From Rhodocollybia butyracea (Eukaryota > Basidiomycota > Agaricomycetes > Agaricales > Omphalotaceae): 64,000 bases of DNA. Position 1 is the first letter of the stretch. Each line of letters opens with the position of its first letter. The stretch spans positions 434,001 through 498,000 of the forward strand of contig JADNRY010000007.1 of the NCBI GenBank assembly GCA_015501585.1. Direction: 5' to 3'. Under the pieces are notes generated by a model that saw nothing but the letters and a program-made list of their open reading frames with translations, ran no database searches and was not told the DNA's origin. Below, in pieces: positions 11,096 through 23,567 of the stretch. The position numbers and the translations under genes are program-made.

Positions 11096-13076
11096 ATTGA
11101 TGTTTCCGATCAAAAGCTGAATACATCTACAAAATGCCGAAATATTTGGTGAAAACAGACCTCATATACATCCCAAGACCGGTTCAGATTGGAGAAATCA
11201 AAGTTCGGAGGATTGTTAGAACGCCGGTGAAGAACAAGAAAAACATTGTATTCCAGCACGGAACCAACACGGAGCCTTGGGCAAAGTTGATGATGACAAT
11301 GAGCGGGGATGTCCGATAACAAGGCGCAGGAATAAAACTCCAGTGTTGGAATGGGTATCCTTGTGTAGATCCCATTGAAACCTGAGAAATGGATGGACTC
11401 GGATAAGAAGCTCCTTGACAGCGAGTCGAGCATCGAGAAAGTTTTGTATTTTGGGTAACAGGGCAGAAACGTGGCGGTATCATTTGAGCCGGGGCAGTGA
11501 AGGATTAGATGGACACTGAGGAAACAGGGTGATACTCAAACAGGTAAACTTAAACATTGGTGGAAAGAGCACTCGGGATTGGTTGCGTGACCGCGACTGA
11601 GCGTTTATTGCTACTGCCCGACTCGGAAGCTGTAATATCTTGTAATAATAACGCTGAGGCCTGCTGAGGACCTTTGCTTTTGGTTGAATTTTTTCGTCAC
11701 ATTCTCGCGACAAAAACCAGAACATTCCAAAGACCTCGGACAATTTTTTTTTGCATTATGGGGGCACAAATCTAGAGATGATTATTCTGAATTCTCGAGA
11801 CACATCGTGCTACGAAAACCCCTTTTGTGCCAGTGGAAGATAGAGTCTTGAAACTCGTAGGATCGCTGTGTTTGCTCAGTAATCCCATTGTTGATTCGTA
11901 TCTGCCGCTTGAAGAGCTTGTTCTCTTCAAATTTGACTTGTGCGATCAGTGTGCGATAAACCCCTCGTTTTCTAGCAATTTTCCAGGATCTGCATGAATG
12001 CCAAAACAAAACAGCTCACATCACTTGTCGTCCAATCTCTCCTTTCCATAGACATGGCTGCGAATTGATTGGCCGCACAATAGCCTCGAAGCTGGTGCTG
12101 CTGCTGAGCTGATTGTTGGCCATGGGTTCAAAAGACTGTAGATCATAAAAACTTGAAAACCCCCGAGCTAAACTTTTCGTTAAAACAAAGTGATTTTTCA
12201 GCCTCATTGGTAGTTCTCTTTATTGAGATTGATCCTAAGAAAACGTCTTCTCAAGCTAGGCCTCTGGCCATCTGATATGATCGTCCATCTTTCACATCTC
12301 CATAACCAACTTTAGGCAGAAACCCTTGAGGTTTCCCAAGTTCCTCATTCGGAATTTTCGCTGTCGACGAGCTCCTGAAGGTGTCTCTCGCGTGTGCTAT
12401 CTATCCATTGTGCCAGCAGACGTTACTTCTGCCTGACCTGAAAGCGTTCGGCAAAATCGTTTTGTGTATCGCTTTGAAGCAGTGAGGCTATTAAAAGCGA
12501 AAAGGTACATTTCATCGAATATATGTCCCAGACTTACTTGCTATATCACTTACCAGGTTTTCTGAAACGTTCTATGAATGCTATTCTTATTGAACATACT
12601 CGAATTGGAAAGTTCTAGGAAAGGCACTTTTGAGGACCCAACAAGTCAATGTTAGTCCAAAGCAGCGGAAAACAAATCAGAGATCTCTTTCCGCTCTCCG
12701 CTCTCCTTGCGCAGAGGTTTGAAGATGACGTGGGACCATTGAGACTGGAGTTGAGGAAGTTTTTAACTCATACGGTACTAAGCACTGTATGTTGTAGGAA
12801 GGCGATAGAAAGAATCAAAAAACTAGAGCACGCACACATTGATTAGAGATTCTGAGCACGGTACAGTTACCCGACGCAATAAACGACAGACCAGTGGACT
12901 GGTAAAATACAACAGTGAGAGGAATCCATACGTGGAGATCTCGGTCACGACGAGCATAGATAGTTATACCTGGGTTATGTACCGGCAAGGAGCCAGCGAT
13001 TCTGAGAACCGACTACTCACGGCGCGCGTAGTACCCATGTACGAGATCAAGCTCATTGAATCATTGAATGTCATTT

Positions 13077-13851
13077 TCACGCCTTGGACACGACCGCACC
13101 ACTTCGTAACATATCGAAGAAGTCATCTTTTTCAACCGCAGCTAAAACAGAATGAGCATCAAGTCTTGGGGGTGTCAGTCTGGTCTCCACTTACATTCCT
13201 TCCCCCTGCCAATAATGTTATCCTTCTTTGTCTTCTTAGACTTGGATTTGTCGATGATCACTGGTGCAGGAAGAGAAGGTTTTCCGCTACCTCTGGCAGC
13301 CTTTTTCTCCTCTCCATCGGCTGCGGCCTGGTTTTGAGCTTGTTGGACCACATTGAATAACTTGACGACTAAGAGAAAGCATGTTTGCGATAAGTAGACA
13401 GTAAGATGTCTGTTCACATACCACCTCTCTGTGCAACTTTTCTGAGTGCCCTTTCACTCTCACCTCCCCATCCTCCTATGACATCTGTGATTCTGCCTCT
13501 ATCTTCTTTGCCCTTCTTCTCCACTTGCAAAACCTTCTTTGCTTGCATCTCCAGTTTTTCATCATTTCGTTTCCGTGCTATTGACGGTTTCAAGGATAAA
13601 GGTGCGGAGGATGGAGCTTCTGTACTAAGTAATGACTGAAGAGTTGCACCAAAGGCAGAGGCGTGGGTCGCTCGTATTTTCCTCTTTTTTGTCTGTCGAG
13701 ATTTCCGAGGTTTCAAACCCTCAATCTCTTCATCAGAATCATGCTCGTCATCCGCAGATTCTTCAGAGCCATCTGAAACACCTGTGTCATTGTCAACGGA
13801 AATTTCATCGTCCGAGGCCTCTGTAGAATGTTCTTTGCGTTTTGAAGACAT
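13077..13851 (-). CDS. RRP15: RRP15-like ribosomal RNA processing protein
   Basis: Three exons are visible. The first (MSSKRKEHSTEASD) is strongly acidic, then basic (KPRKSRQTKKRKIRATHASA), and contains the Rrp15 core AFGATLQSLLSTE and ERALRKVAQRG. It is joined across a small intron to VVKLFNVVQQAQNQ and a lysine-rich segment. The last exon restores EKDDFFDMLRSGAVVSKA and a TGA at 13077-13079. Rrp15 is a nucleolar protein needed for early 60S pre-rRNA processing. The acidic N-terminus plus basic stretch fits nucleolar proteins. It starts 127 bp from the ankyrin/DIL gene on the other strand, so the two probably share a promoter region. Confidence 0.88.
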
Positions 13852-13978
13852 GATCGTCAGCGGCTAAAGTTTTGTATGGGCGTCTATCGACAGATTTGCC
13901 TAGAAACTCGTTGCCTACATACATCTCAGCTTCATCTACTTGCATTTACTGAGCCAAATCTTCGCTGAGAACACTGTC

Positions 13979-16900
13979 ATGAACTCTCCTTTGGACTTTT
14001 CTCCAGAACCCGAACTACCTATTTACCCCACAACCGCCCACATTGCAGTCCAATTATCATCACATTCAGGTCTCAATCCAGACCAGAAAGCACAACTTGT
14101 CCGCCACTGCTTTACTCGGGCATGTATATTCGGCGAGCTGAGTATCATACAGTATCTGTTTGCAGAACCGCAAGCCCAACCTTTTATCGATTTGGGAGTA
14201 CGAGATGAAGACGGCGTTGGACTCGTCAGTCTTGCTATACATGGCTTTGGCGCAGAATCGGAAAGGGATATAGAACGAGAAGAATGCGTACGACTTCTGA
14301 TAGCTCAAGGCGCGGATCTGTCTGCGGATAATGGTATAATTCATCTTCATTTATTACTCGGACAACATTTAACGTGTTTGTGAAAGACGGATGGACACCC
14401 TTGCATTATGCCGCGTTGCTTTCGCCTCCGACTCTGATATCTCATCTATTGACCCATGGCTGCTCTGTGTTCGACGTGACCCGACGCAAACTGACTCCTT
14501 TAGATATTGTCACGGCTCACTCGATGATGCCTGGGCGAGCTGATGTTGCGTTACTCCTCGAGGAAGCAATGCGAAGCGAAGGCTGGACCGGCGGTCACAT
14601 GGAAGCTAAGCGACGAGTTCTTGACGAACGCATAAAACGGAAAGGGAAGCAGCAGTCAATACGTGACCACGTAGCAAAGGCATTAGACATAAGTCCGCGT
14701 TGGTGGAACTCTGATTCGGATGATTTCAATTTGTCCGATGAGTCTGACTCCTCGGAGGGTGAAGGAGAAGAGGACGAGAGTCTATACGTACGTATGAATC
14801 CAAGTTATAGCAACCTTTATTAATTGGGGAATTAGACACCACCACCAGATTATACAAATATGCTAGTATTCTCTCCGCCTTCCCTCCCTTCCATATTCGA
14901 TTCCCTTATCACAAATTATCCGCCATCCTTTCGAAATTCTCAGCCCGCAAACCTACTTTACATGCTGGCACGGTTTGCTTGCCTTACTTGCGATCACAAC
15001 TGGTTAGAGGATTTCATGTTGGGCGCTACAGAAGCTATAGAAGATAACTTTTTTGTGAGCAAGAGCCTAATACGTCGATCCTAAAGACTAACTAAACTCC
15101 ACAGAACCGTCCAGATGATATCACCGTGCTCGTGTTCTGGTTGTATAACACAACCGTCTGGTTACACTTAATGCAATGCGACAAATCTATCAACGACGTT
15201 TGTGAAATGCTGGGATCATTCGAACTTATTGAGGAAACAATAAATTCAGTTTTTGGTAGGTCTTTCAGTTGTAGCTAGGATAAGCCTCTAATTTTCAAAT
15301 CCAGTCTTTATCATACGCCTCGCGGAGCGTAAAGTAGATGAATTGCTCGATAGCACGCTTCTAGATTATTCACCGTTAGGCTCGGAGTTCGACTCTGTCC
15401 AATTTGAATCCGAGCAATGGTCGTTTCTACGGCCTTTCACAGGTAAAAAGAAGACCGTTCAACCGACCAACTCGACCATAAAAGCTCCACCTTCTCCACT
15501 CCCCGTTCCGCGTCCGCCTTCTCCTTCGCCGAGTGTTTCCTCCTTTTCCTCCATCCGCCAAAGCCTTAGTCGTGCTCGTGCTCCTTCTAGTGCTACACCT
15601 CTTCAAAGCTTGTTCCCAGAGCATCCGCAAGGTCCATCGCCGTCAAATCTAACCTCTTATTTGACCGCGTTACACACATTCCTGGCTCTCTCTGATATAA
15701 ACCCTGCTTTGGTTACTCAACTGTGGTCCCAGGTTATGTATTGGACTTCTTGTAAGTACACAAACATTCAGAAAAGACACAACACGACTGAGTCCTTGAC
15801 ATTATAGGCGAAATGTTCAATCGTATTTTAACACGAAAGAAATATATCTGTCGGTGAGAATAACCCGGTCGATTCCCTTTCTTGCTTGTCGTTTATCCGC
15901 TTTCAGATCGAAAGCTATGCAAATAGGCATGAACCTTTCGGCGGTCGAGGAATGGGTAGGACAAATGGGTCTGCCTAAAGGCGTTCAAAGCCACTTTGCT
16001 CCAGTCCGTGAACTCTTGAACTGGCTTCAGGTGAGGGTTTATGTATTTTCAGTATCAGCGGTTCCCTCATTTCCGAATGGCAGTGTCTTTCTTCGATTAC
16101 AGAGTTCCCAGATCTCGTCGCTACGATTCAAACGATGAAGAGCATCAATCCTCTCCAGGTAAATGACTGCGGATTCCACAGCTTTAGAAAATCCCTAATC
16201 TAATAGTTTCTTTAGATGCGACGTGCCGTGCGAGATTACAAGTACGAAGTAAACGAGGGCAGGATGACCGAAGAATGTGTACAGTACCTAACACAACTTC
16301 AGAAGGACTGGGAACGCCATCGTGTCAAACTTGGCGTCGAGGCCTTACGGAAAGAGGTGCATTACATGCGTAACGTGCATGAAACTCATACTGAATCGTC
16401 AATTCATAGATGAACGAGCGGGATCTTGAAGGCAGTGTATCTTCCTACCACAACGATTCTCCGGAGCCAGGGAACGTCTCGACACTCTCTACAGGCTCAA
16501 ATCCAGATGCCGTGGCGCAAGAGGCTATCGACTCACTGTTTGATCATGAAAGGGATAAATCGACCTGGGAGCCTGCGCGCCCACCCAAAGTGCTGGGAGA
16601 GCTTTTGGATTCGCGCTACATGCTTCCCTTGATTTTCCCCTCGGATCCTCGCATGCTCTCAGCCCGTCCTGGAAAAATACCAGCCCACGAGGACGACAAG
16701 CGAAGTCCGCTGCCTACACCAGATCCCACAAGGAGTACTAGCCGAGCAAGTCAAGGAAGCCGTGGGGCCATGGCTTGGCATTCAAGAAACCGAAAGGTTC
16801 GGGAGGTTGGCAGTGGAGCGCTGAAATGGATTGATGGTGCTGTTTCTGCTTCGAGGTGGGGCAGGCCAGTGCCAGAAGAGGAAGATGCCGATCGTCCTGT

Positions 16901-17048
16901 TCGCATGGATACCCCCGAAGCAGAGCCCAATGAAGAAGGAGAAGATGGTTTAAGGGTAGATACAAGAATCACACAGCTCACTCGGAAGCGTTCTCGTAAA
17001 GCTAGAGCCAGTACTGGAGGCGGGGAGACGACGCCGATCGACCAATAG
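13979..17048 (+). CDS. Ankyrin-repeat and dilute (DIL) domain protein
   Basis: The N-terminal half carries ankyrin repeats (LVRHCFTRACIFGELSIIQ, VRLLIAQGADLSA, GWTPLHYAALLSPP, LLTHGCSVFDVT, KLTPLDIVTAHS). An acidic serine-rich linker (SDESDSSEGEGEEDE) follows. The second half matches the dilute/myosin V cargo-binding type domain (NLLYMLARFACLTCDHNWLE, VFWLYNTTVWLHLMQ, LVTQLWSQVMYW, KAMQIGMNLSAVEEWV). The C-terminal exon is hydrophilic with Arg/Ser-rich patches and RKRSRKARA. Fungal proteins with ankyrin plus DIL but no motor are known, yet their function is poorly defined. There are about eight introns of 45-65 bp. The ATG at 13979 is the first one in frame. The architecture is certain, the role is not. 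Confidence 0.85.
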
Positions 17049-17340
17049 AAGGAGCAGTCGTGCTATAGACTATGCTGTTGCTTCAAGTCTAAAATTTAAC
17101 TATTCTAATATACAGTAACGCGTCAGGCGTCAGGCCAGTGGTCATTCATGTTTTTGGTGTACAGATCAGCGCTAAGATTTCAAATGACGTTACATGATCG
17201 GGATCAATGGATGGATGGATGGCAGTGCCATTTATTTGTTCAGCTGTGTCGGTCAAACGCTGTTAAAGCGCAACGGACACCAGTGTCCACAATCTCTCTC
17301 TCTTTTCTCTTCCTTCCAATAGCCGCACTCTCCGTGGGAG

Positions 17341-19506
17341 ATGATCCTAACTTCGGACGAAAGCTTTGACCACGAAAGCATCATGTCCCGTGGAACTTCG
17401 CCTGGTCTTGTGCGAGGGGCCAGCACAGCACGTTCCTCTCAGCGCGCACAAGGGAGCATGTCTGGGGCCACTCCTCGAACTCCCTCATATATCGATGAAG
17501 AGGACAATGATGTCTATGATGAGGCTTATAACAAGAAGCAGACATTGGAATCCTCACTTGTGGATAATGCTGCAGCACCTGCTGGCCAATCTAAAGGATA
17601 CTACCAGGATTTAGGTGTGTTTTTGTGGTATATGCATTCAAACATCTGTCTAAAATATATGTACAAGAATACGCCGACCCATACGTCCCTAACCAAGGCA
17701 ACCCGGATGCAAAAGCTTCTCCATTCGCTAGATTCATAGGCAACGATGGAATATACCCTATCCAACAGAGGATAGAGAACAAGAAACGTGGGATTGGTCG
17801 TCAACGATACCCTGTTCTGGGTATGAACCGTGTTGGCTTGCATTTTTTGCTCTGTACTTACCTTATTACAGTGTGGCTGATATCCGTTGTGCTTATTGCG
17901 GTCTTCATATATGAAGAAGTGATCCAATCCAGAGCTCAAGGAACTCCTGTATCATTCCATGTAAGTCCTCTTTTGCCCTTTATATTGCTTGCTCATATCT
18001 TGTTCAGCCTACTGTCAATCCCATGCTTGGGCCTTCGGGATCGGCGCTAATTTTCCTTGGAGCTCGTTTCCCGTCGGTGTTTCATCAACAGATTTCACGT
18101 TTAAATTGACGATTGGTTTAGGCCGTGTATGAAGAATGTATCATCTGTCCCAACTTCTACATTATTAGCTTGTATGTCTCCATCGTGACGCTCATAGCCT
18201 TTTCTGACATCTCTTAGGCTTGAATGACACCGCAAATCCTTCCACCATAAATTGTCCTCTTGAGCAAATTTGTGGATTCAATGGTATGTTCGTTTAGCAG
18301 CGCCTTGCAGCCCTCCTCTCATTAACTGCGCAGGATTTGATAACGGCACTCCAAATCAATGGTTCCGGTATGTTTCGTTGGTATGAAGCTAAGCACGTCC
18401 ACTCAAATTACACGTAGATTTATAACACCTATTTTCATACGTGAGGCTTGGGACTTCTCCAGCCTTATTACAGAGCTAATTTCCGCTTCCTCAGACGCTG
18501 GATTTATCCATATTGCTCTAAACTTGCTCTGCCAGCTGACTGTCAGCGCTCAAGTTGAAAGGGAAATGGGATCAGGTACCTTCCTATACCACACCCTACA
18601 CTTTACAATCATTTTCCTAACTCCCTCCCTAGCTGGCTTCTTCCTAGTATATTTCGCAGCTGGGATATTCGGGTAAGAATCCCTGTCTTGATAGTTGAAA
18701 CCCAAGTGAATTCTTCATAGTAATGTTCTTGGAGCAAATTTCTCATTAGTGGGGGCCCCTTCAATGGGAGCCTCAGGTGCTATCTTCGGAACCACAGCTG
18801 TTGCTTGGGTGGATCTTTTTGCTCACTGGAAATATCAGTATAGACCTGTACGAAAGGTAAATGAAGTCAGTTTGCGTTTCTCAATCGCTTATATTTTTGT
18901 GCAAGCTTATATTTATGACCATTGAACTGGTGATTGGGTTCGCGATAGGTTATATACCATGTATGATTCGTATCCTTTGCTCCGCCAAAGTCTGACTATC
19001 TTTCCTGGCGTAGACATAGATAATTTCGCCCATCTGGGTGGGTATTCTTCCTATTTCTATTGACTGCAAATACTAAATCGATTTTTGCGTCTAGGGGGAT
19101 TCCTACTCGGTAAATTTACAGTCTATCGGCAAGTCAATCAAGCACTGAGCTTCTTCCAGGACTGCTTGTTGGAGTCACTTTCTATCCCGTTATCAGCACA
19201 ACAAAACGCCATCGCCTAATCATGTGGAGTTTCCGCATAATAGGCATCGTATTAGCGATCATACTTTATGTTGTTTTGATACGCAACTTTTATACATCGG
19301 ATCCCTACGCAGGTAAAGATGTTTCGATGTTAACCATAGGTTAGTTCTCACTCATTTCTCTGTTTCAGCTTGCCCCGGATGTCGCTTCCTCTCATGCTGG
19401 CCGACTACGGCTAATGATCACTGTCAAGGGTATGTATCCTCTCTCAATCTCACTGTGAGATTCTTTCTCATAAATATTTCGCAGAACTGGTTTGTCGATC
19501 CATTGA
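17341..19506 (+). CDS. Rhomboid-family intramembrane serine protease
   Basis: About ten short exons encode a cytosolic, Ser/Thr-rich N-terminus (TSPGLVRGAS, ATPRTPSYIDEEDND) and a polytopic membrane core. Rhomboid hallmarks are complete. FRFITPIFIH and AGFIHIALNLL supply the His/Asn of the second core helix, GASGAIFG holds the catalytic serine, and DNFAHLGGFLLG holds the catalytic histidine. Rhomboids cleave membrane proteins within the lipid bilayer; a cytosolic extension before the first helix (VWLISVVLIAVFIYEEV) is typical of secretory-pathway eukaryotic rhomboids rather than mitochondrial PARL. The tail is Cys-rich (ACPGCRFLSCWP) and ends GLSIH. A second possible start, ATG 17383, lies 14 codons downstream and cannot be excluded. 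The substrate is unknown. Confidence 0.87.
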
Positions 19507-19761
19507 ATGACACTTACTTTCTCGCTCTGATGTTTTTTTCTTCGACTCAGGTCTCAGCGGTAGTAGTATATAACAGCCCATTATTTAAAGAATTTGCAGG
19601 GACCTTACATCAAGTATAATCTCGGCAATGAATATATCTAGTACAGCAATACAATGATATATGTACTAATGTTAATGAACTTATTTTGAAACCAAATGTT
19701 AAGTTGATGCCAATTACCACACCCACTGCACCTACCTTCTTTCTTCTCGTCAAGCAGTAAT

Positions 19762-22493
19762 ATGCAGACACGATATACCCTGAATCCTTCTTTGTCGCAT
19801 CTTGTTGGATTTGCAGCTATTCTGCTTTCTTTATGCCTTGGACTTGGAAGACGAATGGTGTTTGGTGTGCATAACATGCTTTTTAGCCTGTCATATTCTA
19901 ACAAACTTCAGATTGGTTCGACCCGTTGCACTGCAAGTCGTTGATAAGCAGAGGTGTCTGGCTTGACTCTGAAAAAAAGACATGGCAGCCCGATGGTACG
20001 TAGGTTCATGCAGTCGCATTCGAGTACTGATAGGTCTTAGGATGCATGCTTCACCAATACACTCCGGATTCTGCCGCAAAATGTCTTCAGAATCGACAAA
20101 TAGTCTTTATCGGCGATTCAGTCACGCGTCGACTGTTCTTTCAGTTTGCTCATCTGCTGGACTCTTCTCTTCCTACTGCTCCAAAAGACGACGGTGCGAA
20201 GCATGCAAACCACACATTGCACGCGACTTCGGGTGCTGCTGTATCATTTTATTGGGATCCTTTCCTAAATTCCACCCATACGTTCAATACCATCTCCAAC
20301 GGAGGAGTTGCACAGAATGTGTCTAGTTCTCAGAAGCCAGCGTTGCTTACATTGGGTGGCGGTCTTTGGAATTTGCGGTACAGTGAACTCTCTGGTGGAC
20401 TACCGGCATGGGAATCCAACATTGAGAATCTTATACACTCTCTCTCCAACGACGGTCCAGCTGACAACGTCATATTTCTTCCTGTCGAAGAAATAATAAC
20501 ATCCAAACTATCGCTTGAAAGAGCAAATACGATGCATTCGTCCGATATTGACGCCATGAACTCGGACCTGTACCACAGAATTTATGCGTCGGCCAATCCA
20601 CATCCGTTATTGGTTGATTCCACGAGAAACCTTCCAATTGCTCTACCACTCGTTTTCAACAAAATGCTCGACCCGTCCTATACGCAAGACGGAATCCATT
20701 TCGATGATTCTGTAGTTAAGGCACAGGCAAATATTTTGCTAAACTTGCATTGCAACGATAAATTACCCAAACGCTTCCCTATGGACGCGACATGTTGCCG
20801 CAGTTATCCTTTGCCGGGAGTGCTACAGGCAATCCTCGTTCTCGTTTTCATTGGACTCGGGGGATACCAGTTGTGGTCATCCCAGCCCGAAGGTAAGCTT
20901 TGCTCGAGACCTGGTTTGCTCTCGCTGATCTTGTTTCTTGAAGACCGTTCGATGAGTGGTTGGATTCAGACCGTTGAATCTCATCCTCTTTTCGTATTAG
21001 GCGTAGCAATATTACTTATTTTCTCGGCAGACCGTACTAGTCTGTGGCTGAAAGAACAAAAATTGTTTTCTCCATGGACCTTTGGATTTTTGAATTTAGC
21101 AAGCTTGGCTGCTGGAGGGTTGTCTCTCAAGTATTCCGACAAAGATATGGGCTTTTTGAATCGCGAACAAACGGATGAATGGAAAGGCTGGATGCAAGGT
21201 AGGGGGAAAGTGCTCATATCAAGATTTTGCTCATACTTGGGTTCAATAGTCGCTATCTTGATATACCATTACATTGGTGCTTCCAAAATATCAGGGATAT
21301 ACAACCCCATCCGCGTCCTTGTCGCCTCGTATCTTTTCATGACTGGATACGGGCACGCGACATTTTATCTCAAAAAGGCCGATTTCGGCTTCCTTCGAGT
21401 AGCTCAAGTAAGTAGTTTCTTACTTGAGGTAACGTCCTCTTACTGAGTGCTCTGTAAGGTTCTGGTTCGGCTAAACTTGCTCACCGTGGTACTTGCATAC
21501 ACGATGAATACCGACTACCTTTCCTATTATTTCGCTCCTTTGGTGTCGTTCGTGTATCTCAACATATACGTAACTTTGGCAATTGGGTCCCGCTTCAACG
21601 ACCATACACCTATCCTCATTGGGAAGATTATTCTTTCTGCTGCCCTTGTTACTCTCTTCTTTCACTATGCTTGGCCATTGGAACTCATCTTTGACCTCTG
21701 CTCCAGCGTTTTTGGAGTTCAGTGGTCTGCCAAGGAATGGGCTTTTCGAGTAAAACTCGACCTTTGGATCGTATACGCGGGCATGTTTGTAGCTCTCGCT
21801 GTGATCAGAATTCAGGCGCTCCATTTACCCGATTCTCCACGATGGCCCACAGCTGTGAGGGCTAGCATTGTAGCTTCCGGTCTGACGATGGCGTGGTTCT
21901 TCCTATTTGAACTGGGGCAAGAGTCCAAATACACCTACAACTTTTGGCATCCATATGTCTCCTTCCTTCCGGTACTGGCGTTTGTAGTACTACGGAATGC
22001 GACCCCTGTGCTACGATCGGTCAATTCCCAATTCTTTGCTTTTATTGGACGATGCTCTCTCGAGACATTTATCATCCAGTATCACTTGTGGCTCGCCGCG
22101 GATACTAAAGGTGTCCTGCTCGTGCTTCCTGGGACAAAGTGGCGACCTATCAACTTTATCATCACCACCATAATGTTTGTCTATCTGTCTAACCAAGTCG
22201 CGCATGCTACAGGTGCATTGGTCTTGACGATATGTCCCCAGAAACCGAAATCGACTGGATTGCCAACGACAAATATACCGTTAGAAGCACCGGCACCTGA
22301 GAACAGAGAATCAAGCGACGCTCCTCGACGATGGGTCGATCGTCTAGCTGATGGTCCTGGGCCTTCTCAGCGTCAACCTTCCACCTCGAAATTCGAACTG
22401 TGGCAAAAGCCAAGAGTGGCCAATTATCTGACAAGATTGGCTGTTATCGGTGGAGTGTTGTGGACACTTAACCTGTTGTGGCCAAAAGTGTAA
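19762..22493 (+). CDS. Cas1p-like O-acyltransferase (glycan acetylation)
   Basis: Four exons give a protein of about 850 residues. An N-terminal signal anchor (LVGFAAILLSLCLGLG) is followed by a lumenal SGNH/PC-esterase-like part with the GDS motif (VFIGDSVTRRLFF) and the C-terminal DxxH-type motif (DGIHFDDSV). The remaining half is a multi-helix Cas1p/10TM acyltransferase region (VLAYTMNTDYLSYYFAPLVSF, WPLELIFDLCSSVFGV, SLETFIIQYHLWLAAD). The family includes Cryptococcus Cas1, which O-acetylates capsular glucuronoxylomannan, and CASD1, which acetylates sialic acid. In an agaric the acceptor is likely a cell-wall or secretory glycan, which is my inference. Exon joins at 19870ish, about 19995-20040 and 21408-21459 keep the frame. 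The gene follows the rhomboid gene by 255 bp on the same strand. Confidence 0.88.
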
Positions 22494-23567
22494 GAAATGG
22501 AGTTGTTTGGACGATAATAGTGTACATATAATTTAATATTACTGCTCCGGTCATATATCCATAAACTCTTCGAAGAGTACAGTAACATAGCCAGACTGTG
22601 TTAGCCTACAACCGAGAAGCAGAATGCCATACTTGTAGACCACCTTGATCTTCTAGTGTTGGTAAACGTCGATAAGGGTAAGCTTGTACCGGACATTTGA
22701 CTCGTTCTCAATGCCGAGGTAACACAGTGTAGCCATAAAACTTGAAGTGGTGCTGCAACTAGGCTACATACTTACAACCGGAGTTCTTTGTAGAGCTCTC
22801 TGGCGACTGACCAAAATTCGAATCATTTGATATGTACACGTATCGTTCCCCAGCTTGACATTACTTGAATTGACCGTCACTAGGTCTATCTCACTGGAAG
22901 CTAGGCTGTCGTATGTTGAAATATTTTAAATGGAGACGAAGTTACTTGACAAATCTTCATTTTCTCGCAATAAACTGATACATATTCGTACATAGCGAAA
23001 GGATACAGTAGACTGTGCTTAAACGTGCCCGGTGACTATAGTAAAAGAGAGTCAGTAACAAAGACAATCAAAAACGCGGAAAAAGGTGTCAGTATTAGCA
23101 TGGTATGTCTTCAAGCCCCGTCCTTGAGACGAGATCTGTGCTTGACTTCTAGATATGTTACATCACACGATGAAAAACATGTGCTCTACGAACCATTGAT
23201 GAGATTGAGGTAGAAGGCATCCTAAAGGAAAAAAAAAAAGATTTTCAGTAAAAAACTTTTTTCTGAGCGAAATTGCTTTGAAGCTCAGAAATTTGGGTAT
23301 AATGAAAACAGCTCATTAGCCGCAGCTTCAAAGTAGCGATTCGTTTTGTCTCATCACCAAGCGCAGAGAAGAAATACGAACCTTGAATTGACCTTGAGTT
23401 GGGCTGATGGGTGACACGAAGAAAGAAAAAATTCCACGGCGCGAAATTTGAACAAGGGAGTTTAGGGCAGGTTCCGGCAAGGTTGTACAAGCGCCTGTCG
23501 TAAAGCTCGTGCACACTCCTGGTCTTCTAAGGGCTACATTTCCTTTGATCCTTTCTCTTTCTCTCTC
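22494..23567. other. Intergenic region, Cas1-like gene to STS1
   Basis: I see no gene in this 1.07-kb stretch. Short open frames on both strands lack family resemblance or splice continuity. The only simple feature is an 11-A run (23229-23239). It presumably contains the 3' end of the Cas1-like transcript and the STS1 promoter. Confidence 0.5.

Larger units (their letters stand above)
9215..13076. other. Gene-poor segment, no supportable gene
   Basis: Across 3.9 kb I find only short scattered open frames (none above about 110 codons apart from one antisense to RRP15) and no splice-linked series resembling a protein family. Part of it (about 10.15-11.12 kb) is bounded by degenerate repeats of GGTTCAGCTT/CGGCTT type in inverted orientation, described separately. 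The remainder shows no tRNA, LTR pair or transposase motif. It may be an eroded mobile element or simply long spacer between GID8 and RRP15. Confidence 0.5.

Noticed and set aside
12839..13360. 173-codon plus-strand open frame
   Set aside because: It overlaps the RRP15 3' exons on the opposite strand, which have clear family motifs; the plus frame does not.
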